A stretch of 13,385 bases of DNA from NCBI GenBank assembly GCA_946406585.1, contig CAMJLI010000037.1, forward strand, positions 1 through 13,385, written 5' to 3'. Each line of letters begins with the position of its first letter. Positions within the stretch are counted from its first letter, which is position 1. The notes under the pieces are model-generated. The model was given only the letters and a program-made list of their open reading frames with translations, was not told where the DNA came from and made no database searches. Shown here piece by piece: positions 1-7,160 of the stretch. The translations under genes and the position numbers were made by a program. This DNA comes from an uncultured Prevotellaceae bacterium. GTDB lineage: Bacteria > Bacteroidota > Bacteroidia > Bacteroidales > Bacteroidaceae.

Positions 1-2
1 AA

Positions 3-104
3 GGCATAGTGGCGTTCAATGACTATCTGGCTCACGACAACAGGGTGGAAAAGGTAATCCTGCCCATGCGCGACGGACTGACTCTCATCAAAAAGAAAAA
101 CTGA
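3..104 (+). CDS. O-methyltransferase (class I SAM-dependent), 3' end only
   Basis: Partial gene cut by the window start. Thirty-three codons are open in this frame and end at TGA (102-104). The tail contains NRVEKVILPMRDGLTLIKKK, which matches the usual C-terminus of the O-methyltransferase family 3 / catechol-O-methyltransferase-like proteins (pattern: D-x-R-V-x-x-x-x-L-P-x-R-D-G-L-x-L). These enzymes move a methyl group from S-adenosylmethionine to a hydroxyl; the substrate here cannot be told. The SAM-binding part lies outside the window. It is on the same strand as rbfA but separated by 139 bp holding a strong promoter, so rbfA need not depend on it. The call rests on the short tail only. 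Confidence 0.7.
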   Translation, partial: GIVAFNDYLAHDNRVEKVILPMRDGLTLIKKKN

Positions 105-172
105 AAAAGAACAATTGCTCTCGATTTTTCGTAACTTTGGCAAATAACCTAAGTTACTCCATCTCGGCATAA

Positions 173-192
173 AAAATGAACAAGTTCATTTT
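173..192. promoter_or_regulatory. Perfect 9-bp inverted repeat overlapping the rbfA -33 box
   Basis: Arms AAAATGAAC (173-181) and GTTCATTTT (184-192) are perfect reverse complements around a 2-bp AA centre. The right arm runs into the -33 TTTG (190-193) of the rbfA promoter. The placement suits an operator that a dimeric regulator could occupy to block transcription. If transcription starts at the upstream promoter copy, the same bases could form a hairpin in RNA. No regulator can be named from the sequence. Confidence 0.55.
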
Positions 193-220
193 GTTCTGCT
201 CTCGATTTTTCGTAACTTTG
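190..220 (+). promoter_or_regulatory. Promoter of rbfA (Bacteroidetes type)
   Basis: TTTG at 190-193 is followed by a 19-nt spacer and TAACTTTG at 213-220, an exact match to the -33/-7 consensus of the Bacteroidetes housekeeping sigma factor. Transcription would start near 227, leaving a leader of roughly 15-20 nt before the rbfA ATG at 244. It should drive rbfA and the permease gene behind it. Confidence 0.8.
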
Positions 221-243
221 CCGCTCAAAACAAATAGATACAA

Positions 244-579
244 ATGCAAGAAACAAGACAAAACCGTATAGCCAGACTGCTGCAGAAGGAACTGAGCCTC
301 ATCTTCCAATCGCAAACACGCATGATGCATGGGGTGATGGTGAGCGTGACGAAATGCCGCATATCACCCGACTTGAGCATCTGCACAGCCTATCTGAGCA
401 TCTTCCCCTCGGACAAGGGAGAGGAAATAATAAAGAATGTGAACGCAAACGTGAAAACCATAAGGTACGAACTGGGTACACGTGTGCGCAACCAGTTGAG
501 AATCATTCCCGAACTGCGTTTCTTCATCGATGACTCACTCGACTACATAGAGCACATCGACGAACTGCTGAAGAAATAG
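244..579 (+). CDS. rbfA: 30S ribosome-binding factor A
   Basis: This encodes a 111-residue RbfA, close to the usual length. RbfA is a KH-fold protein that binds the immature 30S subunit near the 5' end of 16S rRNA; it helps late maturation and cold adaptation, and acts in the cytoplasm. The N-terminus (ETRQNRIARLLQKELSLIFQ) and the C-terminal motif ELRFFIDDSLDYIEHIDELL (about residues 91-110) are the conserved family blocks, the latter very typical. The ATG at 244 sits just behind a consensus promoter. The permease gene starts 18 bp after its stop, so the two are probably cotranscribed. No SD sequence is evident, as is common in this phylum. Confidence 0.95.
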   Translation: MQETRQNRIARLLQKELSLIFQSQTRMMHGVMVSVTKCRISPDLSICTAYLSIFPSDKGEEIIKNVNANVKTIRYELGTRVRNQLRIIPELRFFIDDSLDYIEHIDELLKK

Positions 580-597
580 ACACATAGCACACGGGGC

Positions 598-1833
598 ATG
601 AACTTTCCATTCTATATTGCACGCAGATACCTCTTCTCCAAGAAGAGCACCCACGCCATCAACCTCATCAGCGCCATCTCGGTGCTTGGCGTGGCAGTGG
701 CCACCATGGCATTGGTGGTGACACTAAGCGTGTTCAATGGCTTTCATGACCTTGTGGCCACCTTCTTCACCACGTTCGACCCGCAGATAAAGGTGTTGCC
801 GGCAAAAGGGAAGACGGCGCCTGCCGACGACCCCGCCCTCGACAAAATCAAGCAACTGCCTCAAATAGATGTTGCCACCGAATGTGTGGAGGACCAGGCT
901 CTCGCCATCTATGGCGACCGGCAAGCCATGGTGATGGTGAAAGGCGTGGACACCAACTTCAGCCAGCTCACCCATTTCAGCGAGATACTCTATCCCGACC
1001 AGGGAAAAGACATAGACCTGCATGCAGGGAACCTGGACTTTGCCATACCCGGAATCCGCCTGGCACAGATGCTTGGCATGGGAGCAGCCTGGCAGGGTTT
1101 TCTGCATATCTATGCGCCGGAACGTGAAGGACAGCTCGACATGACCAACCCCGAGGCTGCCTTTGTGGAAGACTCGTTGCTGTCGGCCGGCAATGTGTTC
1201 AGCGTAAACCAGGCAAGATACGACCGCAACTACATCGTCACGTCGCTGTCGTTTGCCCGCAACCTCTTCGGCCAGCAAGGCATGGTGTCGTCGCTCGAAT
1301 TGCGCCTGAAGCCCGGCTCAAACTTCGACGGGGTGAAAAAGGAAATAAAGGAAATAGCAGGAGAGAAGTTCCAGGTGCTCGACCGCTACGAACAACAGGC
1401 CGACACATACAAGATAATGAGCATAGAGAAATTCATGGCCTACGTGTTTCTCACATTCATCCTTGTCGTGGCTTGTTTCAACATCATCGGCTCGCTCTCA
1501 ATGCTCATCATCGACAAGAAGGACGATGTGGCAACATTGCGCAACCTTGGAGCCTCCAACAAGCAGATATCAAGAATATTCCTTTTCGAAGGCAGGATGA
1601 TAGCCGCCGCCGGAGCGGTGCTAGGCATCATCCTCGGACTATTCCTGTGCTGGTTGCAGAAAACATTCGGTCTCGTGGGATTGGGCAACAGCAGCGGTTC
1701 GTTCATCATCGACGCCTATCCCGTGAGCGTGCATTTCCTGGACATATTGCTGACTTTCGTCACCGTGATTGCTGTGGGATGGCTCGCCGTATGGTATCCT
1801 GTGAACTATCTGAGCAAGAGACTGCTCGAATAA
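598..1833 (+). CDS. FtsX/LolC-LolE-type ABC transporter permease
   Basis: The protein has 411 residues with the FtsX/MacB-type permease layout: one N-terminal membrane segment (about 21-45), a periplasmic domain of about 230 residues, then three membrane segments (about 280-304, 334-353 and 380-401). Between the second and third lies the conserved cytoplasmic stretch LRNLGASNKQISRIFLFEGR, which in this family couples to the ATPase. By family this resembles LolC/LolE, which extract lipoproteins from the inner membrane for transfer to the outer membrane. The start at MNFPFYIARRYLFSKKS fits the family N-terminus. No ATPase gene is in the window, so the partner must be encoded elsewhere. It ends 10 bp from murI, which converges on it. 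The permease call is firm; the lipoprotein substrate is inferred. Confidence 0.88.
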   Translation: MNFPFYIARRYLFSKKSTHAINLISAISVLGVAVATMALVVTLSVFNGFHDLVATFFTTFDPQIKVLPAKGKTAPADDPALDKIKQLPQIDVATECVEDQALAIYGDRQAMVMVKGVDTNFSQLTHFSEILYPDQGKDIDLHAGNLDFAIPGIRLAQMLGMGAAWQGFLHIYAPEREGQLDMTNPEAAFVEDSLLSAGNVFSVNQARYDRNYIVTSLSFARNLFGQQGMVSSLELRLKPGSNFDGVKKEIKEIAGEKFQVLDRYEQQADTYKIMSIEKFMAYVFLTFILVVACFNIIGSLSMLIIDKKDDVATLRNLGASNKQISRIFLFEGRMIAAAGAVLGIILGLFLCWLQKTFGLVGLGNSSGSFIIDAYPVSVHFLDILLTFVTVIAVGWLAVWYPVNYLSKRLLE

Positions 1834-1843
1834 GAAAGCGCCA

Positions 1844-2698
1844 TCATCCCAACTCCACGTGCTCGGCCTTGATATCCTCCTGGAGGAATGAAAAGGCATT
1901 CTCTGAGAACTTGCCGGCATTCTCGGTGGTGAGGTAACGCACACTCCCTCCACGCCTGCACTTTGCCTTCATGTCTGGATGACGCTCAAGATAATCCTCA
2001 AGACTTTTTGCCACATATTCACCCTGCTTGATGATTGTCACACCCTCGCGCTTGTATTGCATGATTTTGGACATCAATATGGGATAGTGCGTGCATCCCA
2101 ATATGATGGCGTCAATGTCAGGGTCTGCCGCCATCAACTGCTCCAAACGCTTTTTCACGAAATAGTCGGCACCGGGACCATGTGCCTCGTTGTTCTCCAC
2201 AAGGGGCACCCACATGGGACACGCCATGCCCGTCACCACGATGTCTGGATGACGCTTGACAATTTCCATGTTGTAGCTCATGCTTTTCACGGTGCCTTCG
2301 GTGGCCAATATTCCCACATGCCTGCTTTTTGTAATCTCACCCACCACTTCTGCCGTGGGTATGATGATGCCCAACACACGGCGGGCGGGGTCGATATGTG
2401 GCAGGTCGTTTTGCTGTATGCTGCGCAACGCCTTTGCCGATGCGGTATTGCAGCCCAAGACTACCAAGTGGCAGCCCAGTTCAAACAACTTGACAACGGC
2501 CTGACGGGTATACTCATAAATGACCTCGAACGAACGCGGGCCATAAGGAGCGCGGGCGTTGTCACCCAGATAGACATAGTCGTACTGCGGCATCTGATGT
2601 CTTATGGCATCAAGGATGGTCAGGCCTCCATAGCCGGAGTCAAAGACACCTATAGGCCCGGGGCTGGCAGGCAGTGGAACATTGTGCAGCAAGTTCAT
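1844..2698 (-). CDS. murI: Glutamate racemase
   Basis: A 284-residue MurI, which interconverts L- and D-glutamate in the cytoplasm and so supplies D-Glu for peptidoglycan precursors. Visible motifs are PIGVFDSGYGGLT (about 15-27), YLGDNARAPYG (43-53), GCNTAS with catalytic Cys83, and GCTHYP with catalytic Cys202. Both cysteines of the two-base mechanism are present. The ATG at 2698 overlaps the skpC stop in an ATGA, implying translational coupling, so this start is well supported. It is the last gene of the skpB-skpC-murI unit and converges with the permease gene with only 10 bp between stops. I see no clear intrinsic terminator there. Confidence 0.95.
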   Translation of the reverse strand: MNLLHNVPLPASPGPIGVFDSGYGGLTILDAIRHQMPQYDYVYLGDNARAPYGPRSFEVIYEYTRQAVVKLFELGCHLVVLGCNTASAKALRSIQQNDLPHIDPARRVLGIIIPTAEVVGEITKSRHVGILATEGTVKSMSYNMEIVKRHPDIVVTGMACPMWVPLVENNEAHGPGADYFVKKRLEQLMAADPDIDAIILGCTHYPILMSKIMQYKREGVTIIKQGEYVAKSLEDYLERHPDMKAKCRRGGSVRYLTTENAGKFSENAFSFLQEDIKAEHVELG

Positions 2699-3198
2699 CT
2701 CACGGCCTCCCTCACCAGTTGGGTGACATCCTCACCCATGTCGGGATGAATGAAGGGACAAGCGTCGCCATCGGTGTTGATGATGAAAGCATAGCCGCGC
2801 TCAAGACCTATTTCCTCAAGCACCTTGTTCAGTTTCTCCTTCAACGGGAGGTATGCTTCCTCCTCAGCCTTTTTCAACAATTTCTGCGACTCAGCCTTGA
2901 AAGCCACGTTCTTCTTGAGCAGGTCCTGCAGTTCGGTTTGGCGTTTCTGCAATATGGTGGGTGCGAAATCCCTCTGGCCATCGAGAAACTCCTCATACTT
3001 GCGGTTGAACTCGTCTTCCACACGTTTCAGTTCGGCATCATACTTTGACCTCAGGTCGTTGATGTTCTCCTGCATCAATGCAAATTCAGGCATCGACTTG
3101 ATTGCCTCGTCATAACTGAGGTATCCAAATTTCACTTGGGCCATGGTCACCAATGGGAAGACAGCAACCAAAAACAATACAGACAGTATTCTATTCAT
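2695..3198 (-). CDS. Skp/OmpH family periplasmic chaperone (third copy, skpC here)
   Basis: The protein has 167 residues from the ATG at 3198. An upstream in-frame TTG (3216) would add six residues ahead of the signal peptide and is less likely. The signal peptide is MNRILSVLFLVAVFPLVTMAQ, cleaved after AQ (about 21). The mature part begins VKFGYLSYDEAIKSMPEF, the usual OmpH opening (FGYV/L-(D)-x-x-x-I-x-x-x-P). A long charged helix (about 40-125) rich in K, E, Q and L follows, the expected Skp tentacle coiled coil. Skp trimers hold unfolded outer-membrane proteins in the periplasm for BamA. The C-terminal tail is Asp-rich and unlike those of the two neighbouring paralogs. It overlaps murI by 4 bp and follows skpB by 87 bp. 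Confidence 0.85.
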   Translation of the reverse strand: MNRILSVLFLVAVFPLVTMAQVKFGYLSYDEAIKSMPEFALMQENINDLRSKYDAELKRVEDEFNRKYEEFLDGQRDFAPTILQKRQTELQDLLKKNVAFKAESQKLLKKAEEEAYLPLKEKLNKVLEEIGLERGYAFIINTDGDACPFIHPDMGEDVTQLVREAVR

Positions 3199-3214
3199 AG
3201 CATGTAATATAAAC

Positions 3215-3265
3215 AACTCCGAGGCTTCAGAGCACTCTATGATGGAGTTCTCGGCAACCTCGGAG
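3215..3265 (-). promoter_or_regulatory. Hairpin region between skpB and skpC, possible attenuator or RNA switch
   Basis: Read on the minus strand, CTCCGAGG (3265-3258) can pair with CCTCGGAG (3224-3217) as a perfect 8-bp stem with a 33-nt loop, followed by the U-rich TTGTTTATATT. Within the loop, AACTCC (3249-3244) can pair instead with GGAGTT (3220-3215), which shares bases with the outer stem, so the two pairings exclude each other. The element ends about 17 nt before the skpC ATG. It could lower skpC-murI expression relative to skpB or mask translation start. Confidence 0.4.
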
Positions 3266-3285
3266 CGTGTTGTGGTTATGGATTG

Positions 3286-3789
3286 TTATTTCATCTTAGC
3301 AATCTGAGCCTTCACTTCTGCAGTGAGGTCCTTGCTGATGGAGTCGTTGATATAGAGCACACTGCCACTACTTGTGTCCATCACATAAACATATCCCCCA
3401 CTCTTGGCGACAGTCTGGATGGCCTCACGAACCTTGTTGAGTATAGGCTGCATCTTCTCCTGCTGAGCCTTTTGGAAATCCTGCTGGCTCTGCTGTGCCT
3501 GCTGCTGTATGCGGTTTGCCATATCCTGAAGAGCTTTCTCTGTCTCCTCCTGCTGAGTGGCATTCATTGAGCTCTTTTTCTTGTCATAGTCCTCAACCTG
3601 GCGTTGGAACTCTGCCTGAGAGGTTTGCAGTTCGTTATCATATTGCTTGCCGATGGCTTCCACCTCACCCTTTGCACGGCTGTAATCAGGCAGCGACTCA
3701 ATGATGGATTGTGTATCAACATGCCCAAATTTCTGTGCGAAGGTAGCCAGAGGAGCCAGCAACATCAACATTAAGAATAGTTTTTTCAT
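3286..3789 (-). CDS. Skp/OmpH family periplasmic chaperone (second copy, skpB here)
   Basis: The protein has 167 residues. The signal peptide MKKLFLMLMLLAPLATFAQ is cleaved after AQ (19). The mature N-terminus KFGHVDTQSIIESLPDYSRA is the classical OmpH/Skp opening. A long helix (about 40-125) is very rich in Q, K and E (for example ALQDMANRIQQQAQQSQQDF), consistent with the coiled-coil arms. The C-terminal block YVYVMDTSSGSVLYINDS matches the beta-strand part of the trimer body. Its role is as for the family: periplasmic holdase for unfolded outer-membrane proteins on the way to BamA. It has its own consensus promoter at 3846-3876, so skpB-skpC-murI can be transcribed apart from the bamA unit. 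Confidence 0.9.
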   Translation of the reverse strand: MKKLFLMLMLLAPLATFAQKFGHVDTQSIIESLPDYSRAKGEVEAIGKQYDNELQTSQAEFQRQVEDYDKKKSSMNATQQEETEKALQDMANRIQQQAQQSQQDFQKAQQEKMQPILNKVREAIQTVAKSGGYVYVMDTSSGSVLYINDSISKDLTAEVKAQIAKMK

Positions 3790-3845
3790 TTCAGTTTCGA
3801 TTAATAAATTATAATTTTCTGTTTTACTTCCTTGTTAGAGGTGTG

Positions 3846-3876
3846 CAAAATTAGCGAAAGCCATCAGCATGACAAA
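3846..3876 (-). promoter_or_regulatory. Promoter of skpB-skpC-murI
   Basis: On the minus strand, TTTG (3876-3873), a 19-nt spacer and TAATTTTG (3853-3846) match the Bacteroidetes -33/-7 consensus exactly. Initiation near 3839 gives a leader of about 50 nt before the skpB ATG at 3789. It lies in the 175-bp gap after skpA. Confidence 0.78.
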
Positions 3877-3893
3877 ACATTTTCAGTTTTTTT

Positions 3894-3910
3894 ACCACGA
3901 AAGGCGTGGT
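3894..3910. other. Small hairpin between skpA and skpB
   Basis: ACCACG (3894-3899) and CGTGGT (3905-3910) form a 6-bp stem with a 5-nt loop. It is flanked by T runs on the + strand, so on the minus strand, where the genes are transcribed, it is followed by A rather than U residues. It is therefore a poor intrinsic terminator for skpA, and readthrough from skpA into skpB seems possible. Confidence 0.3.
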
Positions 3911-3964
3911 TTTCACGTATTTTTGGCTTTTTCGCCGCCAATGCCCACAAACTCCGATATGATA

Positions 3965-4477
3965 CTATTTGGAATAGCCCAATTTCTCGAGCACTTCATT
4001 GCTTATGTCAATCTTTGGCGAGCCGAAGATTATGCCGCTGTCGGCGGCACGGTCGAGTATCAATGAATAGCCGCGCAGTTCGGAAATATCCTTCACTGCA
4101 GTGTATATCTCCTCCTGGATGGGTCCCATGAGGCTCTCGCGCTTTTTGAAAAGCTCACCCTCCGGTCCGAAATACTTGCGCTTTAGTTCGCTGGCTTCCT
4201 TCTCCTTTGACATGATGTCCTCCTGGCGCTGCTTCTTCTGTTCTTGCGAGAGGAACACCACCTCGTTTTGGAAATTCTTGTACATGGTTGCAGCCTCGGT
4301 GTTAAGCGCCTCCACCTCAGCCTGCCATTTCTTCGACACCTGGTTGAGTTGTTCGTTGGCACGCTCGTAGGCGGGGATATTCTTGAGGATATAGTCCATG
4401 TCTATCAACGCAAATTTTTGTGCGCTTGCCGTCAGGGCCATCAAGGCCATCAGGCTCATGATCATCATCTTTTTCAT
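3965..4477 (-). CDS. Skp/OmpH family periplasmic chaperone (first copy, skpA here)
   Basis: The protein has 170 residues from the ATG at 4477, which begins a clean signal peptide (MKKMMIMSLMALMALTASAQ, cleaved after AQ, about 20). The open frame extends upstream into bamA, but that extension is charged and unlike the family. The mature part starts KFALIDMDYILKNIPAYERA, the OmpH opening. It continues with a charged helical region (about 40-130), including a KYFGPEGELFKKRESLM stretch common in Bacteroidetes copies, and ends with GYSLILDRAADSGIIFGSPK. It is a predicted periplasmic holdase feeding BamA, whose gene lies 49 bp upstream in the same direction. It is likely the last gene of the DUF6242-DUF6089-uppS-bamA-skpA unit. 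Confidence 0.9.
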   Translation of the reverse strand: MKKMMIMSLMALMALTASAQKFALIDMDYILKNIPAYERANEQLNQVSKKWQAEVEALNTEAATMYKNFQNEVVFLSQEQKKQRQEDIMSKEKEASELKRKYFGPEGELFKKRESLMGPIQEEIYTAVKDISELRGYSLILDRAADSGIIFGSPKIDISNEVLEKLGYSK

Positions 4478-4526
4478 ATAATTGCTTTTATGAGATTTGG
4501 TTTGGTTGCTTGTACTTGTGCCTTCA

Positions 4527-7148
4527 TCAGAATTCCTGACCCAAGATGAAGTGGAACTGCGAGCCGCCCTTCTTGCCCCATACTTTGTCGAAGCCATAAG
4601 CCCAGTCGATACCCATCAAGCCCACCATAGGCAGGAAGATGCGCACACCGGCACCTGCAGAACGCTTGATTTCGAAAGGATTGAAATTCTTCACATCCGT
4701 CCAGGCATTACCTGCCTCGAGGAATGTCAGTCCATAGATGGTGGTGTTGCCCAGCAAGAACGGGTATCGCAATTCAAGCGACAGGCGGTCGTATGCATAT
4801 CCGGCGGCACCGTTTGGTGTCAGCGAGCCGTTGTCGTAACCACGCAGTCCGATGGTCTCCTCGGCATATCCGTAGGAATATCCGCTCATGCCGTCACCAC
4901 CCACGAAGAAGGTCTCGAAAGGCGACTTCTTGTACTTGTTGTAGGACCCCAGCAAGCCCAATTCCACACGTGTCATGAGCACCAGGCACTTGGCGCCGCT
5001 TGTGAGCGAGGTGAACGTGCGCGACTTGAACTTCCACTTATGATACTCCACCCAGCGGTATTTCTCCTGTTGCTCCTGAGTGTAAGTGGCAGAGCGGTAG
5101 TCGGTGGCCAGATGCTCGAAGTCCTTGTTTTCCCATTTCGACCATGGTGGCGTGAGCGACACCGACACGGAGAATTCAGAGCCTTTCCTTGGGAACAGCT
5201 GGTTGTCTGTCGAGATACGGTTGAGCGACACATTGAAGTTGAGGTTGTTGCAATTACCCGTGGTGACGAGGAAGTAGCTCCAGTTCTTGAGCATGTATCG
5301 GGTGTATCCCACCGACATCGACAGAGTGAAGTAGTCATCCGGCCAGCGCAGGCGCTTTCCCCATCCCAGTGATGCTCCGATGAGCTTCACATACTTGTCG
5401 GGGTCGTAGTAATTCTCGTAGTTGTTGTAATAGCTGCTGCCATAGCCGCCATACAGGTAATTGTAGTAACTGTATCTATAGGCAGAATTGTAATAAGCAC
5501 TCGACACGTCAGTCTGCTTGGAGTAGAACAGACCCACATTGAACTGTATTGGTCTCTTTCCTCCAAACCATTCTGTGGAATAAGATACGTTTCCTGAATT
5601 GTAATACCTGCCGTTCGACTGCCATCCCAGCGAGAGCACCTCACCGTCGCCGATGGGCAAAATGCCACGATGCTCGCGATTCTTCCTGAACAAGTTGCGC
5701 ATGGAGAAGTTGTTGAGCTTCAGGCCCACACGGCCGATGATGCCCGTCTGTCCCCATCCTATGGAGAATTCTATCTGGTCGTTGGACTTCTGCTCCAACT
5801 GCCAGTTGATGTCCACCGAGCCATCCTCATAGTTTGGCTGCACATCCGGGTTCACCTTTTCCGGGTCGAAATGCCCCATGGACATGAGTTCGCGTGCCGA
5901 ACGCTGAAGAGCATCCTTGGAGAACAAGTCTCCCGGCTTCGTGCGCAGTTCGCGTCGCACCACATTTTCATACAGGCGGTCGTTTCCATTGATGCGCACA
6001 CGGTTGATGTGAGCCTGGCTGCCCTCGTTGATGCGCATCTCCAGGTCTATGGAGTCGCCCACGATGTTTATTTCCGTGGGTTGGAGGTTATAGAAGAGGT
6101 AGCCATTGTTCCAGTAATTGTTTCCCACGGCATCGTCGTCCTCCGACAGTCGCTTGTTGAGCAATTTCTGGTTGTACACGTCACCCTTGTTCATGCCCAG
6201 CACCCTGCTGAGATAGTCTGTTGAGTAAACGGTGTTACCCACCCATGTGATGTTGCGGATATAATACTTTTGTCCTTCGTCCACCTTCACGTAGACGTTG
6301 ACATGCTTGTCGTCGTAGTTCCACACGCTATCCTCGAGGATTATGGCATCACGATAGCCATGCTCGTTGTATTTCTCTATGAGTTTCAACTTGTCTTCCT
6401 TCCATCTCTCGGGAGTGAACTTCTTAGATTTCAAGAAAGAAGAGAGTTTTCCCGCTTCATGCGTCTTTGAGAAGGCACCCTTTCGGAAAAGTCCGCCCTT
6501 GATTTGCGAAGTGGAAAGTTTGCCCACTCCATCAAGTATTATCTCATGCACCTTCATCTTCTCCTTCTTGTCCACTTCAAAGTCAAGGATCACCATGTTC
6601 TTGTTCGACACGTCATCACGCTGTCGTATGGTGATTTCTGCATTCTTGTAGCCCTTGTCGTCGAAGTATTTCTTTGCGAGGATCTTTGCCCTGTCGAGAA
6701 TGTTTGGCGTCAGCTGTCCGCCAACGATTATTCCGAGTTTCGCCTCCATGTCCTCCCTCTCCGTCTTCTTCAGTCCGATGTAGTTGATGGTGGAAACACG
6801 TGGTCTAATGCTAAGAGTGATGTTAAGATAGATTTTTTCTCCCACGATGGAGTCGGCGGAGATGGACACGTCTGAGAACAAGCCATGTCTCCAATATCTT
6901 TTCACGGCATCGGTAATCTCTGAACCAGGCACGGTGATTGACTGCCCCACAGTCAGTCCTGAAATGCCCATGAGCATGAAGTCTTCATATTCTTCAACCC
7001 CCGACACAGCGATGCCTCCCAGCGTGAAAGTGCGAGGGTTGCCGGCATAGGAAATGTCCGGGTTGACGATTTTTTCCTGAGCCAATGAGGTCATGGTGCC
7101 CATAGCCATCATGACCCACACGAGGAAAATTCCTGGATATCTCATCAT
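4527..7148 (-). CDS. bamA: Outer membrane protein assembly factor BamA
   Basis: The protein has 873 residues from the ATG at 7148; another ATG at 7145 and a TTG at 7151 are also in frame. BamA is the outer-membrane beta-barrel that folds and inserts other barrel proteins. The signal peptide ends at SLAQ (about 24). The N-terminal half (about 25-430) shows repeated POTRA-type segments, such as VGQSITVPGSEITDAVKRYW and KGDVYNQKLLNKRLSEDDDA. The C-terminal half is an Omp85 barrel with the conserved L6 motif as LRGYDNG (about 768-774), and it ends in F (FHFILGQEF), as BamA beta-signals do. An extracellular-type loop (about 552-586) is strikingly tyrosine-rich. The gene lies about 12 bp after uppS and 49 bp before skpA, matching carrier synthesis and Omp chaperone functions in one unit. 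Confidence 0.95.
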   Translation of the reverse strand: MMRYPGIFLVWVMMAMGTMTSLAQEKIVNPDISYAGNPRTFTLGGIAVSGVEEYEDFMLMGISGLTVGQSITVPGSEITDAVKRYWRHGLFSDVSISADSIVGEKIYLNITLSIRPRVSTINYIGLKKTEREDMEAKLGIIVGGQLTPNILDRAKILAKKYFDDKGYKNAEITIRQRDDVSNKNMVILDFEVDKKEKMKVHEIILDGVGKLSTSQIKGGLFRKGAFSKTHEAGKLSSFLKSKKFTPERWKEDKLKLIEKYNEHGYRDAIILEDSVWNYDDKHVNVYVKVDEGQKYYIRNITWVGNTVYSTDYLSRVLGMNKGDVYNQKLLNKRLSEDDDAVGNNYWNNGYLFYNLQPTEINIVGDSIDLEMRINEGSQAHINRVRINGNDRLYENVVRRELRTKPGDLFSKDALQRSARELMSMGHFDPEKVNPDVQPNYEDGSVDINWQLEQKSNDQIEFSIGWGQTGIIGRVGLKLNNFSMRNLFRKNREHRGILPIGDGEVLSLGWQSNGRYYNSGNVSYSTEWFGGKRPIQFNVGLFYSKQTDVSSAYYNSAYRYSYYNYLYGGYGSSYYNNYENYYDPDKYVKLIGASLGWGKRLRWPDDYFTLSMSVGYTRYMLKNWSYFLVTTGNCNNLNFNVSLNRISTDNQLFPRKGSEFSVSVSLTPPWSKWENKDFEHLATDYRSATYTQEQQEKYRWVEYHKWKFKSRTFTSLTSGAKCLVLMTRVELGLLGSYNKYKKSPFETFFVGGDGMSGYSYGYAEETIGLRGYDNGSLTPNGAAGYAYDRLSLELRYPFLLGNTTIYGLTFLEAGNAWTDVKNFNPFEIKRSAGAGVRIFLPMVGLMGIDWAYGFDKVWGKKGGSQFHFILGQEF

Positions 7149-7160
7149 CAATGTATTGAT

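Larger units (their letters stand above)
116..220 (+). repeat. 24-bp exact direct repeat (116-139 and 197-220), each ending in a -7 box
   Basis: The same 24 bp, starting TGCTCTCG and ending CGTAACTTTG, occurs at 116-139 and again at 197-220, offset by 81 bp. The final eight bases, TAACTTTG, fit the Bacteroidetes -7 consensus TAnnTTTG in both copies. The bases flanking the two copies differ, so the identity stops sharply at both ends. Only the second copy has a correctly placed -33 TTTG. Confidence 0.9.

Noticed and set aside
176..271. 31-codon + strand frame starting inside the palindrome before rbfA
   Set aside because: It starts upstream of the transcription start expected from the -33/-7 boxes and overlaps rbfA out of frame.
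724..1278. Open frame of 184 codons on the minus strand
   Set aside because: Antisense to the permease gene, which has coherent membrane topology; no signal in the opposing frame.
1979..2749. Open frame of 256 codons on the + strand
   Set aside because: Lies opposite murI, whose catalytic motifs are intact; the His- and Val-rich composition is typical of an antisense shadow.
4497..5372. Long + strand open frame (291 codons) opposite bamA
   Set aside because: It is the complement of the bamA barrel region; bamA has clear motifs and the opposing frame shows no recognisable domain.
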